Origin: Phocaeicola vulgatus ATCC 8482 | GTDB taxonomy: Bacteria > Bacteroidota > Bacteroidia > Bacteroidales > Bacteroidaceae | Assembly (NCBI RefSeq): GCF_000012825.1 | Contig: NC_009614.1 | Span: 1,116,001 to 1,180,000, forward strand | Direction of reading: 5' to 3' | DNA: 64,000 nt | Shown: one piece after another, positions 26,911 through 35,740 of the stretch | How the letters are laid out: each line of letters opens with the position of its first letter | How positions within the stretch are numbered: position 1 is the first letter of the stretch | Program-made: the position numbers and the translations under genes | Notes under the pieces: generated by a model | Told to the model about the DNA's origin: nothing | Databases searched by the model: none | The model's input: only the letters and a program-made list of their open reading frames with translations

Positions 26911-28569
26911 ATGAAAAAGATATTAACAATATTAACAATGATTGCCTCGCTGACATTCACTTCTTGTGAGGATTTCCTAACAGAGGAAGTGCGCGGGCAA
27001 CAAAATTTGGATACTTATTTCCAAAGTGCAGAAGAAGCCGAAGCATTTATTACTGGTTGTTACCAGGCCATTACTTTTGGCGGATGGTGGAATATCAACA
27101 CAGTATGGTTGCTTTCCGAGATGTGTAGTGATGACGGTTGGATGGGCAATACCAGCCAAAGTCAAAGTGACTATATTTCTTTGGCCCACTATCAAGGTAC
27201 CGGACAAAGCAATGGTGCCATCTCCAACTTTTGGCAGTATCGATACAAAGGCATTCTACGTTGCAATATCGCAGTGGAACGCATTTCACAAGCTGATTTC
27301 TCAGATGAAGAAATGAAGAACCGGCTTGTAGCCGAAGCACGTTTTCTCCGTGGATACTTCTATTTTGAACTTGTGAAGAATTTTGGTGGTGTGCCTCTCA
27401 TTACAGGCTTCCTGTTGCCCGAAGAAATACAAGGTATTACCCGCGCTTCGGCCGAAGATGTATATAAGTTCATTGAAGATGATTTAAAAGCCGCTGCTGA
27501 TGTGTTGCCACAACGTAGTCAATATGCTGCTACAGATATGGGACGCGCTACCCGTGGAGCTGCATTAGGCCTATTGGGAAAGGTTTACCTCTACCAAAGC
27601 AAATGGCAAGAGGCACATGATGTATTGAAAACAGTCATCGACGAAGGTGAATATAAATTACTCGACAACTTCGGTGATGTATGGGATGTTGACCATAACA
27701 ATAGCGAAGAAAGTCTGTTTGAAGTACAATATATGTATGATGGAACTTATGCATTGGGTGGTTCTTTGACTGTTATTACCGGTGCCCGTAGTGGTCCCGG
27801 CGACGGATGGTCTTGGGGACAGCCAACCGCTAACCTTGAACAAGCCTACATCGATGCAGGAGATACAGAACGTTTACGTTGGACTATTATTAAAACCGGT
27901 TGTACAGAAATTGCCGGAGAGAATAACTTCGACAAGTTCGTTGAAAACAACACAAAAATCGCCAATTATAAAGATTATATCGAAAAGTACGGTTGGGATC
28001 CCGAATGTTATATTATAGATCCGTCACAACATAAATCAGCACGTATTGTCCGGAAGTATTTTGTACCTATTGAAAAACGTCCGGAAGTATACAATATCGA
28101 CAAAATTCCATTAGATCATCGTATCTTACGCTATGCAGATGTATTGTTGATGTATGCTGAAGCCTGCAACGAATTGGGCGAAGATGGTACAGCACGTACC
28201 TATCTTAATGAGGTACGGAATCGTGTAAAATTACCTGCTGTCACATCCAGTGGAAACGAGCTTCGCAAAGCTATCCGGCTAGAACGTCGTTTGGAACTGG
28301 CATGGGAACAAAACAGAATCTATGATATCCGCCGTTGGACAGATGACAATGGCAAGAAAATGATTTGTAACCTGATGGGAGCAAACGGTACATTTGTAAA
28401 ATACAATACAGATCCCGCTACCCGCGACATTTACGAATGGGAAAATCAAGGTGAGGCAAGTGATAAAGGAATCAGCTTCAACGAAAACCGGGATATGGTA
28501 TTCCCGATACCTTTATATGAGATTACAATGTCTAATGGTTCTATCACCCAAAATCCGGGCTGGAATTAA
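26911..28569 (+). CDS. SusD-family starch-binding-like lipoprotein
   Basis: A 552-residue protein with a lipobox ending at C19 (FTSCEDF). A SusD-like helical N-terminal domain has ITGCYQAITFGGWWNIN and TPR-type repeats (ARFLRGYFYFELVKNFGGVP). The C-terminal RagB/SusD domain has LDHRILRYADVLLMYAEACN and ends NPGWN. It caps the SusC barrel and binds glycan at the surface. A strong terminator-like hairpin follows 62 bp after its stop, separating it from the glycosidase genes. Confidence 0.96.
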   Translation: MKKILTILTMIASLTFTSCEDFLTEEVRGQQNLDTYFQSAEEAEAFITGCYQAITFGGWWNINTVWLLSEMCSDDGWMGNTSQSQSDYISLAHYQGTGQSNGAISNFWQYRYKGILRCNIAVERISQADFSDEEMKNRLVAEARFLRGYFYFELVKNFGGVPLITGFLLPEEIQGITRASAEDVYKFIEDDLKAAADVLPQRSQYAATDMGRATRGAALGLLGKVYLYQSKWQEAHDVLKTVIDEGEYKLLDNFGDVWDVDHNNSEESLFEVQYMYDGTYALGGSLTVITGARSGPGDGWSWGQPTANLEQAYIDAGDTERLRWTIIKTGCTEIAGENNFDKFVENNTKIANYKDYIEKYGWDPECYIIDPSQHKSARIVRKYFVPIEKRPEVYNIDKIPLDHRILRYADVLLMYAEACNELGEDGTARTYLNEVRNRVKLPAVTSSGNELRKAIRLERRLELAWEQNRIYDIRRWTDDNGKKMICNLMGANGTFVKYNTDPATRDIYEWENQGEASDKGISFNENRDMVFPIPLYEITMSNGSITQNPGWN

Positions 28570-28630
28570 TCATTTTCCAAAAAGAACAGATTGTTACAGG
28601 AATTAAACATTCAATAGGTCTTTATATTCT

Positions 28631-28670
28631 GTCGCGGATAGTTTGCTAGGATTATCCGCGACTATTTTTT
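28631..28670 (+). terminator. Terminator/attenuator between susD and the glycosidase genes
   Basis: GC-rich arms GTCGCGGATA (28631-28640) and TATCCGCGAC (28653-28662) are perfect complements and are followed by six T. It lies inside the PUL, so it should reduce rather than abolish expression of the downstream GH30 genes unless those have their own promoter. No clear TAnnTTTG was seen before 28686. Confidence 0.8.
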
Positions 28671-28685
28671 AATCCATCTAAAACA

Positions 28686-30284
28686 ATGAAACTAAAATAT
28701 ATTTTTACTCTTCCACTGTTCTTTTCTACTGTAGCCTGCAGTGACGATTCTCCCCAAACACCGGATACATCGGGGCAACCGGACAGCAGCATAAACGTAG
28801 AAAAAACAGTAACCATAGATGCCGGACAATCTTTTCAGACTCTGACAGGATTTGGCGCATCAGATTGTTGGGCACCTGCCTTCGTAGGAAAAAGCTGGAT
28901 AACGAATCGTGACAAAATCAGTGAACTGCTATTCTCTTCTGAAATACAATCAGGACAACCTAAAGGTATAGGACTCTCCATGTGGCGTGTGAATCTAGGT
29001 GGTGGCAGTGCAGAACAAGGTGAAGCAAGTGGAATAGAAGACAAATCACGCAGAGCAGAATCTTATCTGACTGATGACTTAACATTAGACTGGACACGCT
29101 GTAAAGGGCAGCGCTACTTCTTGCAGCGCGCCAAAGAGTTTGGTTGTCAGAGTATAGTACTTTTCAGCAATACCCCTCCTGTACAATATACCTCCAACGG
29201 AAAAGGATTCTCCAATAGCGGAGGAGTTTCTAATTTGAAGGATGAATGTTATACGGACTTTGCCAGATACATGTCAGATGTAGCAAAATACTATGTAAAC
29301 GAAGGATATCCAGTGACACATATCTCACCAGTTAACGAACCCCAATATAATTGGGACAGCGGCCAGGAAGGCAGCGGATGGACTAATGATGAAGTAGCCA
29401 AACTTATACGTGAATTGGATACCGCCATCACTTCTGCCGGTCTTTCTATTGATATTCTTCCAGGGGAATCTGGAGATTATGAATATCTCTACAAATTTAA
29501 GAATGATGCCGCCCATAGTAACGTACTTTCAGCATTTTTCACACCTGGAACTTCCACCTATATAGGCAACCTGACTCATGTAAAGAAACTTATCTGCGGC
29601 CACAGCTACTGGACAGATGGCACATGGGATGGTATGCGTAATGTCCGGAAACAACTGGCCCAAGCAGCCCAACAATATGATGTAGAAATATGGCAAAGTG
29701 AGTGGAGTATGTTAGGCGACGGATACAGCTCTTCCGAGTTTATAGGCTATGACCAAGCAACCGAAATGGACATTGCACTTTATATGTCAAAAGTAATACA
29801 CAATGACCTAACTATAGCAGGAGTTTCCTCCTGGAGTTACTGGACCTCAATGGATATCCCCCGCTGGGGACACAAAAACCGCTTCTTACTGATTTCACTG
29901 GAACCCTCCGATGGAGTTTATGGGGATATAGAGAAAGAAGGCACTTATAAAGCTACTCCCACACTTTGGGTATTAGGTAACTACAGCCTATTCATCCGAC
30001 CAGGTTATCGCCGTATCATGCTTAACATGAATGAATCATCCAGTTTCTTCGGGTCAGCATGGATTTCACCGAAAAAAGATAAAATTGTTGCTGTTTATAC
30101 CAATCTATCAGAAAAAGGAGTCCGGCTAAACGAAATTCATAAAGAATGGGTAAGTGAAATAAGCTCCATCACTACTTATACAACAACAAATAACAAAAAT
30201 TTGCAAGAGGTACACGTCACGGCAGACCAACAAGTAATTGTGCCTTCGGAAAGTGTTACAACTGTCATTTATAATCTGAAATAA
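28686..30284 (+). CDS. GH30-family glycoside hydrolase, predicted surface lipoprotein
   Basis: A 532-residue protein. A lipoprotein signal ends at C18 followed by SDDS, a surface-export type sequence. The (beta/alpha)8 domain begins LTGFGASDCWAPAFVGKSW, with acid/base E218 in the NEP motif (SPVNEPQYNW) and nucleophile E339 in WQSEWSML. A beta-sandwich C-terminus follows. Family GH30 includes beta-1,6-glucanases, beta-1,6-galactanases, xylanases and beta-fucosidases; I cannot assign a subfamily or substrate. Surface location suggests an endo-acting role. It is followed 12 bp later by a paralogue with the same core motifs. Confidence 0.85.
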   Translation: MKLKYIFTLPLFFSTVACSDDSPQTPDTSGQPDSSINVEKTVTIDAGQSFQTLTGFGASDCWAPAFVGKSWITNRDKISELLFSSEIQSGQPKGIGLSMWRVNLGGGSAEQGEASGIEDKSRRAESYLTDDLTLDWTRCKGQRYFLQRAKEFGCQSIVLFSNTPPVQYTSNGKGFSNSGGVSNLKDECYTDFARYMSDVAKYYVNEGYPVTHISPVNEPQYNWDSGQEGSGWTNDEVAKLIRELDTAITSAGLSIDILPGESGDYEYLYKFKNDAAHSNVLSAFFTPGTSTYIGNLTHVKKLICGHSYWTDGTWDGMRNVRKQLAQAAQQYDVEIWQSEWSMLGDGYSSSEFIGYDQATEMDIALYMSKVIHNDLTIAGVSSWSYWTSMDIPRWGHKNRFLLISLEPSDGVYGDIEKEGTYKATPTLWVLGNYSLFIRPGYRRIMLNMNESSSFFGSAWISPKKDKIVAVYTNLSEKGVRLNEIHKEWVSEISSITTYTTTNNKNLQEVHVTADQQVIVPSESVTTVIYNLK

Positions 30285-30296
30285 TCCCTCAACTTT

Positions 30297-31862
30297 ATGA
30301 AATACAAAGCATTATTATTCTCTTTATTTGCAACAGCAAACCTGTTTGCTCAACATCCTGCCATTCACTTTGAAATAGAAACAGACCAACCCTGTCAAAC
30401 CATGGACTATTTCGGAGCATCAGACTGTTGGAGCATGCAATTTATCGGCTTATGGCCGCAAGAAAAACAAAACCAAGTAGCCGACTGGCTGTTCAGTACG
30501 GAAAACCATGAAAACGGACAACCTAAAGGAATCGGTCTGTCTTTATGGCGTTTCAATGTAGGAGCCGGAAGTGCGGAACAAGGAGAAGCCAGCCAGATAG
30601 CCTCTCCCTGGATGCGTGCCGAATGTTTCCTTCAGGCAGATGGTAACTATAATTGGAATAAACAACAAGGGCAGCGCAACTTCCTGCGTCTGGCAAAAGA
30701 ACGGGGTGTAAACAAATTTTTGGCATTTCTTAATTCACCTCCCGTATATTTCACACAAAACGGTCTTGCCACCAACACAGGCCGTGGAGGAACCTTAAAC
30801 TTAAAGGAAGAGCATTATAAGAATTTTGCCCGTTTTCTTGCCAATGTCATAAAAGGGGTGGAGAAACACGATGGAATCAAGTTCAATTACCTCTGTCCAT
30901 TCAATGAACCCGATGGGCATTGGAACTGGATTGGCCCCAAACAAGAAGGTACACCGGCTACCAACCGCGAAATAGCCCGTGCCATACGCCTCATCAGTAA
31001 AGAGTTCGTAAATAACCAAATTGACACACAGATTCTAGTCAATGAGTCCTCTGACTATCGTTGTATGTTCGATACTCACATGACTAATTGGGAACGGGGG
31101 TATCAAATCCAGTCTTTCTTTAATCCGGACAGTACAGCCACCTATCTGGGTGATACTCCCAATGTTCCCCGGCTGATGGTAGGGCATAGTTATTGGACTA
31201 ATACTCCTCTGAATAATTTACACGATATCCGTTGTCAATTAAAAGATACTTTAGACAAGTATAAGGTGGATTTCTGGCAGACAGAAACCTGTATCATGGG
31301 CAATGACGAAGAAATCGGCGGAGGCGGAGGATATGACTTCACCATGAAGACAGCATTATATGTAGCACGGATCATTCATCATGACATTGTATATGCAGGT
31401 GCTCGCAGTTGGCAATGGTGGCGATCTATCGGTGGAGATTATAAGGACGGATTAATCCGTGAGTATAGTGATCCGACTTTTCTGAATGGTGAGGTGAAAG
31501 ACTCCAAATTAATGTGGGCTTTGGGAAACTACAGTAGATTTATACGCCCGGGAGCTGTTCGGAAAGCAATTATAGCCAAAGACAACCAAGGGAAAATCAT
31601 TCCTGAAGGCGATACAGATGTAACCGGACTAATGTGTTCAGCATACCAAAATACAGACGGAAAGGAGGTTTTCGTTATGATTAATTATGCAGCGGAAGAT
31701 AAAGAGTTTACTTTCTATCAGCGTAACGGAATTATAAAAAACTGGAAAATCTATCGTACTTCGGATAAAGATGGAGAGAATCTTCTACCGGTGGGAAGCA
31801 TCAAAAACCATGAAAAAGTTGTGATTCCGGCACGTTCCATTATTACGTTGGTCACTCAATAA
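30297..31862 (+). CDS. GH30-family glycoside hydrolase, predicted periplasmic
   Basis: A 521-residue paralogue of the preceding enzyme. Shared landmarks are FGASDCWSMQFIG, QPKGIGLSLWRFNVGAGSAEQGEAS and GHSYWTN. Acid/base is E204 in PFNEPDGHWNW and nucleophile is E330 in FWQTETCIMG. The signal peptide ends LFAQH with no lipobox Cys, so it should be soluble in the periplasm. The pair therefore may act in sequence: surface cutting, then periplasmic finishing (inference). The substrate is not predictable from sequence. The gene ends 18 bp before a bidirectional terminator. Confidence 0.85.
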   Translation: MKYKALLFSLFATANLFAQHPAIHFEIETDQPCQTMDYFGASDCWSMQFIGLWPQEKQNQVADWLFSTENHENGQPKGIGLSLWRFNVGAGSAEQGEASQIASPWMRAECFLQADGNYNWNKQQGQRNFLRLAKERGVNKFLAFLNSPPVYFTQNGLATNTGRGGTLNLKEEHYKNFARFLANVIKGVEKHDGIKFNYLCPFNEPDGHWNWIGPKQEGTPATNREIARAIRLISKEFVNNQIDTQILVNESSDYRCMFDTHMTNWERGYQIQSFFNPDSTATYLGDTPNVPRLMVGHSYWTNTPLNNLHDIRCQLKDTLDKYKVDFWQTETCIMGNDEEIGGGGGYDFTMKTALYVARIIHHDIVYAGARSWQWWRSIGGDYKDGLIREYSDPTFLNGEVKDSKLMWALGNYSRFIRPGAVRKAIIAKDNQGKIIPEGDTDVTGLMCSAYQNTDGKEVFVMINYAAEDKEFTFYQRNGIIKNWKIYRTSDKDGENLLPVGSIKNHEKVVIPARSIITLVTQ

Positions 31863-31880
31863 TACTCCAATATATAAAGA

Positions 31881-31917
31881 AATAAGGTTGGCTCTTTGTG
31901 AAGAGTTCAGCCTTATT
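31881..31917. terminator. Bidirectional terminator between GH30 and LacI-type genes
   Basis: The hairpin runs from AATAAGG (31881) to CCTTATT (31917), with further pairing inside and a small bulge. It lies between the convergent gene ends at 31862 and 31943. Confidence 0.7.
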
Positions 31918-31942
31918 CTCTTCTTAAAATACATTTCGGTTC

Positions 31943-32965
31943 TCAATCCTTCCTTTTTATACTGCTTTCCCTCACCTGCAAACAAGTAGGAATAATGATT
32001 TGCCTGATTTTTTTATCTCCCTTAATCTTATCAATCAACATCTGACATGCGGCTTCCCCCATCTTATAAGTCTGATGCGAGACGGCCGAAAGGCGAGGCA
32101 CTACATAATTGGCATGTTGCTCATCTGTATACCCAATAAGCGCTATATCCTGAGGAATACGAAGATTATGATTTCTAATCACTTCCATAGCGGCAAATGC
32201 CAATGTATCATTCATGGCAAGAATTGCATCGGGAGGCTCCGGAAGCGATAATAAAATTTCTGTAGCTATTTTCCCTTCTTCAAAATCAATTTTCCGACAC
32301 ACAACCAAATCTTTCTCAATAGGTATCTTATTTTCCCTTAACGCTTCAAGGTAACCATGTTTTCTCTTTCTTACTATATCCAGATGGTTTGCACCACCGA
32401 TAAAAGCAATCCGTTTGCTTCCATGATCCAACAAGTGCTGTGTAGCCATCTGAGCAGAATATACTCCATCAGCCACTACCGTAGAAAAACGGTCAGGCAT
32501 GCAAACACGATCAAATAGAACAAGCGGCATATTCATATCATCCAAACTCAACCAATGGGCATAATCTGTTGTTTCTTGAGATAAACAACCTATAATACCT
32601 TCCACATGCATATTGACCAAATTCTCAATATTTCTTTTCTCATGGTCGTATGACTCATGGGAAGTCGTGATGATAACAAAATAGCCGTTTGCTATAGCGG
32701 TATCTTCTATACCACTTAAAATAGACGCAAAGAAATGAGTAACAATATCAGGTACAATTACTCCAATGGTACGGGGAGTATTTTTCCGGAGACTCATAGC
32801 AAAAGGATTGGGGTGATAATTCATCTCTTTTGCCAATTTTTGAGCTTTAATACAAAGTTCCCGACTGATTTCGGGACTATTTTTCAAGGCACGGGATACT
32901 GTAGGTATGGATACACCTAATATCTGTGCCAAATCTTTCAATGAAGTACGTCTCGATTCTGCCAT
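31943..32965 (-). CDS. LacI-family transcriptional regulator
   Basis: A 340-residue protein. The N-terminal helix-turn-helix TSLKDLAQILGVSIPTVSRAL is followed by the hinge ALKNSPEISRELC and a periplasmic-binding-protein-like effector domain (IGVIVPDIVTHFFASILSGI, GYTDEQHANYVVPRLSAV). Members bind small sugars and control catabolic genes. It is convergent with the PUL, and its position at the end of the locus suggests it could sense a product of the GH30 enzymes. That is inference, because the HTCS already provides a regulator and no palindromic operator was identified. Confidence 0.88.
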   Translation of the reverse strand: MAESRRTSLKDLAQILGVSIPTVSRALKNSPEISRELCIKAQKLAKEMNYHPNPFAMSLRKNTPRTIGVIVPDIVTHFFASILSGIEDTAIANGYFVIITTSHESYDHEKRNIENLVNMHVEGIIGCLSQETTDYAHWLSLDDMNMPLVLFDRVCMPDRFSTVVADGVYSAQMATQHLLDHGSKRIAFIGGANHLDIVRKRKHGYLEALRENKIPIEKDLVVCRKIDFEEGKIATEILLSLPEPPDAILAMNDTLAFAAMEVIRNHNLRIPQDIALIGYTDEQHANYVVPRLSAVSHQTYKMGEAACQMLIDKIKGDKKIRQIIIPTCLQVRESSIKRKD

Positions 32966-33104
32966 ATCAATGCTGTAAACGGTGATTCACCTACAAAGAA
33001 AGCATATTCTCACCAATATACATACAAAGAGTGCATTTTTTAGTGATAAGATTAGTGGTAAATACTGCGATATGCACCCACTATTCACCACCAACCACTT
33101 ATCA

Positions 33105-34655
33105 CTAATAAATCGTTCCGCGCATCCGGTCTTCGAATGCAGCTAAAGCAGCCTTGGCGCCTTCCCCCATTGCTATAACTATCTGTTTATAGGAAACATC
33201 CGTTACATCTCCGGCAGCATAGATACCTTTTACAGAGGTCCGGCCATTTTTATCAGTCAGAATTTCACCCATGCGGTTCGTTTCCAGCAATTCTTTAAAC
33301 AAAGTGCTATTGGCAGTCAAACCTATTTGGACAAAAATACCATCCAAGGCAAAGATCTCTTCTTTTTCGGATGAACGGTCTTTCTTTATAAGCCCCACCA
33401 CTTTATCACCGTTTCCTAACACCTCTACCGTTTGAGTATTAGTAATAATATCCACATTGGGCAGGCTTTTAGCTTTCTCCTGCAAAACAGTATCCGCTTT
33501 CAAAGTATCCATGAATTCGAATACAGTCACTTTGGAACAGACTCCCGCCAAATCAATAGCAGCCTCAACCCCGGAGTTTCCACCACCTATGACTGCTACT
33601 TCCTTATTTTTATAAAATGGTCCGTCACAATGAGGACAGAAAGCAACTCCATGACCGATGTATTTTTCTTCACCGGGAACATTCAATTTTCTCCAATTCG
33701 CCCCGGTAGCAATGATCAGTACGGGAGCCTTATACGTTTCTCCACCTTTCACAGACAACACTTTCATGCCCTCTGCCACTTCCACTTTCTCTATCCGGCG
33801 ATTTTCTAAAATATCAATATGATATTCCGCCAAATGTTTTTTCAGATCCTGGGCCAACTGTTTACCGGTAGTCTGATGCACAGATATCAAGTTCTCAATC
33901 CCCATCGTTTCATTGACTTGTCCACCAATACGCTCGGCTATTATTGCTACTTTCAACCCTTTACGAGCCGAGTAGATAGCAGCTGTCGCACCGGCAGGAC
34001 CAGCACCGGCTACCAGTACATCATATTCTTTTGTTTCAACAGCTTCCAATTCCACCGAACCGTAACGGGCTTCCAGCTTCTCCAACAGATCCCCCATACT
34101 GCTACGCCCCACATGAATCTGTTCACCATCAGCAAATACAGTAGGAACGGCCTGTACTTTCATCCGTTCTACTTCTTCTTCATTTATAGATCCATCTACT
34201 GCCTCATGGCGTATCTGACCATTCAGAAGTACCATCATATTCAAAGCTTGAACCACATCGGGACAATTGGTACAGGTGAGAGACAAATAGGTGGTCAAAC
34301 TAATCGCCCCCTGTAATGCCTTGATACGTCTGGTAATAAACTCGTCCGGAAAATTCTTTCCTTTGCCGTCAGCATTCAGAACAGCCATCAACAAAGAAGT
34401 AAATTCATGACCACCAGGTACGGCACGAAATGTGATTCCCGTATCCTTTCCTTCTTTTAAAAGGATAAACTTCAGCCCTTCACTATCCTGCAACCGACAG
34501 GAAAGTTTATCCGAACAGGAAGCCACTTCTTCCAACAAGTCCACCAACTCGGCACGACTTTCGTGCTGAGGGTGGACAAAGATGTCAAAAGTATAGTGCG
34601 CTTCCAATTGGGCAAAAAGACCTTTTAACTGATCTTTTATCGCACTATCTAACAT
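33105..34655 (-). CDS. ahpF: Alkyl hydroperoxide reductase subunit F
   Basis: A 516-residue flavoprotein of full length. The N-terminal tandem thioredoxin-fold domain has CxxC at C128/C131 (LTCTNCPDV). The FAD loop is GAGPAGATAAIYSARKG (about 217-233), the NAD-binding loop is GGGNSGVEAAIDLAG, and the redox disulfide is C340/C343 (CPHCDGP). It passes electrons from NADH to AhpC. The gene lies 12 bp downstream of ahpC, in the usual ahpCF operon. Confidence 0.97.
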   Translation of the reverse strand: MLDSAIKDQLKGLFAQLEAHYTFDIFVHPQHESRAELVDLLEEVASCSDKLSCRLQDSEGLKFILLKEGKDTGITFRAVPGGHEFTSLLMAVLNADGKGKNFPDEFITRRIKALQGAISLTTYLSLTCTNCPDVVQALNMMVLLNGQIRHEAVDGSINEEEVERMKVQAVPTVFADGEQIHVGRSSMGDLLEKLEARYGSVELEAVETKEYDVLVAGAGPAGATAAIYSARKGLKVAIIAERIGGQVNETMGIENLISVHQTTGKQLAQDLKKHLAEYHIDILENRRIEKVEVAEGMKVLSVKGGETYKAPVLIIATGANWRKLNVPGEEKYIGHGVAFCPHCDGPFYKNKEVAVIGGGNSGVEAAIDLAGVCSKVTVFEFMDTLKADTVLQEKAKSLPNVDIITNTQTVEVLGNGDKVVGLIKKDRSSEKEEIFALDGIFVQIGLTANSTLFKELLETNRMGEILTDKNGRTSVKGIYAAGDVTDVSYKQIVIAMGEGAKAALAAFEDRMRGTIY

Positions 34656-34667
34656 GAGTTCTATACT

Positions 34668-35234
34668 TTAAATTTTACCTACCAAATCAATACTCGGTTT
34701 CAAGGTCTCAGCACCTTTCTTCCATTTAGCAGGACAAACCTCACCATCATGAGTGGCTACAAACTGGGCAGCTTCTACCTTACGAAGAAGTTCATCAGCA
34801 TTACGCCCGATGCTGTTGTCCTGAATTTCAGCTAATTTGATCTTGCCTTCGGGATTCACTACAAAAGTACCACGATAAGCCATACCGTCTTCTTCAATCA
34901 TCACACCAAATGCACGCGACAAAGCACCTGTAGGATCTGCCAACATCGGATAAGTGATTTTGCGGATACTTTCAGACGCATCATGCCATGCTTTATGAAC
35001 GAAATGTGAATCGGTGCTTACAGAATATACTTCCACTCCCATTGCTTTGAACTGATTATACTTTTCAGCAATATCTACAAGTTCGGTAGGGCATACAAAC
35101 GTAAAGTCAGCAGGATAGAAGAAGAAAATAGCCCATTTACCTTCAATATCTTTATTAGTTACGGTTTTAAACTCTCCATTATGGAATGCCTGAACTTTAA
35201 ATTCAGGAACTTGTGAATTAATAATTGGTTCCAT
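34668..35234 (-). CDS. ahpC: Alkyl hydroperoxide reductase subunit C (2-Cys peroxiredoxin)
   Basis: A 188-residue protein with peroxidatic C48 in DFTFVCPTEL and resolving C167 in GEVCPAKW. The length is typical of bacterial AhpC. It reduces hydrogen peroxide and organic peroxides in the cytoplasm using AhpF. In Bacteroides this operon is known to be OxyR-controlled; here a TACCTTTG box at 35289-35296 and an unusual set of AATACCTA repeats lie upstream. Confidence 0.97.
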   Translation of the reverse strand: MEPIINSQVPEFKVQAFHNGEFKTVTNKDIEGKWAIFFFYPADFTFVCPTELVDIAEKYNQFKAMGVEVYSVSTDSHFVHKAWHDASESIRKITYPMLADPTGALSRAFGVMIEEDGMAYRGTFVVNPEGKIKLAEIQDNSIGRNADELLRKVEAAQFVATHDGEVCPAKWKKGAETLKPSIDLVGKI

Positions 35235-35288
35235 ACTCTTTTTATTTTTAAATTAAAACTGATTTTTAAATTGTAATTATTACATTTG

Positions 35289-35370
35289 CAAAGGTAGCCG
35301 ACTTCAGCACCTTCCACAATACCTAATTATTAGGATTATATAGAACAAGATTCATCATAAATAGGTATTG
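35289..35370 (-). promoter_or_regulatory. ahpC promoter with inverted-repeat operator candidates
   Basis: The minus-strand -7 box TACCTTTG (35289-35296) has ATTG 20 bp upstream (35317-35320). That ATTG is part of CAATACCTA (35317-35325), whose exact complement TAGGTATTG lies at 35362-35370. A second palindrome, CCTAATTATTAGG, occupies 35322-35334. Overlap of the -33 position suggests regulator binding; OxyR is a candidate, but no full OxyR consensus was recognized. Confidence 0.5.
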
Positions 35371-35440
35371 GACAAACGATTTTTTAAGTGAATTTTGCAT
35401 GTAATTAAAAGGATGCTAAATGTTTTAACAACAATAGTTT

Positions 35441-35533
35441 CCACCAGGGAACTTAATCGGTAAACACAGTACGTTAGAACTGCGCTATGGCGACAAAACC
35501 ATCATTGCTCCGGCACTGATTGCTTTCCGGTGA
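35441..35533 (+). pseudogene. Possible C-terminal coding remnant
   Basis: One frame of this otherwise gene-free stretch (35235-35740) reads PPGNLIGKHSTLELRYG, then DKTIIAPALIAFR and a stop at 35531. A stop lies just before it, and no start codon is present. Composition looks protein-like compared with the AT-rich flanks, so it may be the tail of a lost gene. I do not recognize the family. Confidence 0.3.
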
Positions 35534-35592
35534 TATTCTTAAAAAAAATATAAAAGCCTCCTGACTCCTGTCTGTCCTTTAAAGGTTTTATG

Positions 35593-35600
35593 TACTTTTG
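35593..35600 (+). promoter_or_regulatory. -7 box upstream of corA
   Basis: TACTTTTG matches TAnnTTTG and would give a leader of about 130 nt before the corA start at 35741. No good -33 box was seen. The leader contains a 13-codon reading frame from 35632, of uncertain meaning. Confidence 0.4.
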
Positions 35601-35740
35601 TACCGCTTAAAACAAAAAACAATCAACAAAAATGGACGATTCAATACCACGAACGTGCAATAGTATTAACTGATCCGACAGGGCAATCACTACTCTGAAT
35701 GCCTCTGAACGGATATAAACGAACGAAAGGAGGCAATAAG

